5,217 nt of DNA, from positions 1-5,217 of the forward strand of contig WFWI01000033.1 of NCBI GenBank assembly GCA_015491205.1, written 5' to 3'. This DNA comes from Candidatus Microgenomates bacterium. Lineage in GTDB: Bacteria > Patescibacteriota > Microgenomatia > UBA1406 > GWC2-37-13. The translations under genes were made by a program, and so were the position numbers. Within the stretch, counting starts at the first letter, position 1. Each line of letters starts with the position of its first letter. This document shows, in pieces, positions 4,272-5,217 of this stretch. The notes beneath the pieces are model-generated. The model had not been told where the DNA came from and ran no database searches. It was given only the letters and a program-made list of their open reading frames with translations.

Positions 4272-5217
4272 GCCAGTGTTCAATTTTGAGCCTTTGCAGT
4301 TTTTTCTTAATCTCCTCTTTTGAAAGACCTTGAGAAATAAGTATTTTCCTCACCATAGATAAAGAAGCCTCAAACTCTGGGTGCACAATAACCTGAGCTC
4401 CAAGCTCTTTAAGCCTGTGCATATCCTTCTCCCTGTGAACCCTGGTAAAAATTTTAAGATTAGGATTTAAATTTAAAGCATTGGTTAAAATCGTCTCCTG
4501 CGAGAATCTATCAGGCACTGCAATTATCAAAATATTGGCCTTATCAACTTCCAGGTAATCCAAAACATCAGGATTGGTTGGATCGCCATAAATGATGTTC
4601 ACGCCTGCCCGTTTTGCTTTTTCTACCGTTGCAAAATCATAATCTACAGCCACAAAAGGCTGGCCTATAAGCTGCAGGGCTCTGCCAATATACGATCCAA
4701 CCCGACCGTATCCACAAATAACAATATGCTTTTTCAAGCCTAAAACATCAATCCTTGGTGGCTCGCGATCAAAGCGAAGCGAGATAAAATCATAAAGCGA
4801 CTTAAAATTACGCCTTATAAAGCCTCGTATATTAAGATACAATTTTTCTTTTTGTTCAAACAGAAGTGGCGTTAAAAGCAAAAGAATTATCACAGCACCC
4901 ACAGAAGTATAATAAATCCCCTCTGGCAAAATCTTATCTAAAAACCCCTGTTGAAGAATAATAAACGCTCCCTCTCCTACTTGAAAAAGGTTTAAGGCCA
5001 CAGAAAAGGCTGTTCTTGTATGCAATTTCAAAGCCAATCCAATAGCTAAAATAATCAAAATTTTTGCCAAAAAGATAAAGAAAGCCAGCCCAACAGACTT
5101 TATAAACACTGACATAAAAACCTCTAAAGGAAAGGAAAGCCCTAAAACTGTAAAAAACAAAATTGCAAAAAAATCGCGAAAAGGCCTGATCTCAGAAAAA
5201 ATATGTTGGTGCTCAAT
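4261..5217 (-). CDS. Kef-type monovalent cation:proton antiporter, 5' end cut off
   Basis: The frame is open to the right edge of the window, so the start lies outside; 318 residues are visible. The N-terminal part is the last third of a KefB/KefC-type exchanger. It begins HIFSEIRPFRDFFAILFF, the usual loop and helix before the final segments, and has about four membrane helices (visible residues about 20-35, 42-63, 68-91, 100-120) with FQVGEGAF in the position of the family's GGEFAF. After a basic linker comes an RCK N-terminal (TrkA-N) Rossmann domain. It has GYGRVG at visible residues 169-174, an Asp ending the second strand (192, AVDYD) and the conserved GDPTNPDVL and PEFEASL parts. Such a domain binds NAD(H) or nucleotide and gates ion flow. 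No TrkA_C domain follows; the protein ends soon after, at TAG. It would exchange K+ or Na+ for H+ at the inner membrane. A TTG at 5160 is not the true start. Confidence 0.93.
   Translation of the reverse strand: MEHQHIFSEIRPFRDFFAILFFTVLGLSFPLEVFMSVFIKSVGLAFFIFLAKILIILAIGLALKLHTRTAFSVALNLFQVGEGAFIILQQGFLDKILPEGIYYTSVGAVIILLLLTPLLFEQKEKLYLNIRGFIRRNFKSLYDFISLRFDREPPRIDVLGLKKHIVICGYGRVGSYIGRALQLIGQPFVAVDYDFATVEKAKRAGVNIIYGDPTNPDVLDYLEVDKANILIIAVPDRFSQETILTNALNLNPNLKIFTRVHREKDMHRLKELGAQVIVHPEFEASLSMVRKILISQGLSKEEIKKKLQRLKIEHWLVG

Noticed and set aside
5158..5160. TTG start for the Kef-type antiporter
   Set aside because: The frame continues upstream to the window edge with family-typical sequence (HIFSEIRPFRDFFAIL), so the TTG is an internal Leu codon.

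Overview
The window looks like chromosomal DNA of an uncultivated Patescibacteria (CPR) bacterium, most likely of the Microgenomates type. This rests on A+T-rich DNA, short compact genes with 4-37 bp overlaps, several Lys/Phe/Ile-rich lineage-style proteins, and a YebC gene paired with a membrane protein of a kind I associate with that group. It is an inference from style, not a database result. Genes end in TGA, TAA and TAG, so TGA acts as a normal stop (code 11), not as Gly as in Gracilibacteria/Absconditabacteria.

Layout. Positions 1-727 contain no convincing gene, although a weak open frame touches the left edge. This 0.7 kb spacer is highly structured: a T/A-rich stretch (about 236-304), one perfect DnaA box (348-356), a compact array of alternating ACGNNCGT and CTATAG dyads (399-492), low-complexity A/C/T DNA (about 516-617) and a degenerate 10-bp tandem repeat (632-729) that runs into the stop codon of the next gene. 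Positions 728-2298 hold a two-gene minus-strand operon: yebC (translation/transcription factor) followed, with an ATGA overlap, by a polytopic membrane protein of unknown function. Between 2299 and 2372, back-to-back promoters fire yebC leftward and, rightward, a TPR protein with a HIRAN-like core and a very acidic tail (2373-3206). Positions 3170-5217 hold a second minus-strand cluster. It contains a Kef-type cation antiporter with an RCK/TrkA-N domain (its 5' end lies beyond the window), a membrane-anchored degenerate LytR-CpsA-Psr-like protein with a LytR_C-type C-terminus, and a 67-residue single-pass membrane protein. The 3' end of that small gene lies antisense to the acidic tail of the TPR gene.

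How the genes relate. The right-hand cluster is envelope-directed (ion transport, wall-polymer-type protein, small membrane protein). YebC is a cytoplasmic ribosome-associated or DNA-binding factor, and the TPR protein is probably a soluble adaptor. At least two minus-strand genes (yebC and the LytR_C gene) have a TATAAT box only 7-8 nt before the ATG, which suggests leaderless mRNAs. The most unusual parts of the window are the dyad array and the phased tandem repeat in the left spacer, and the Glu-tract/Ser-tract antisense overlap at 3170-3206.
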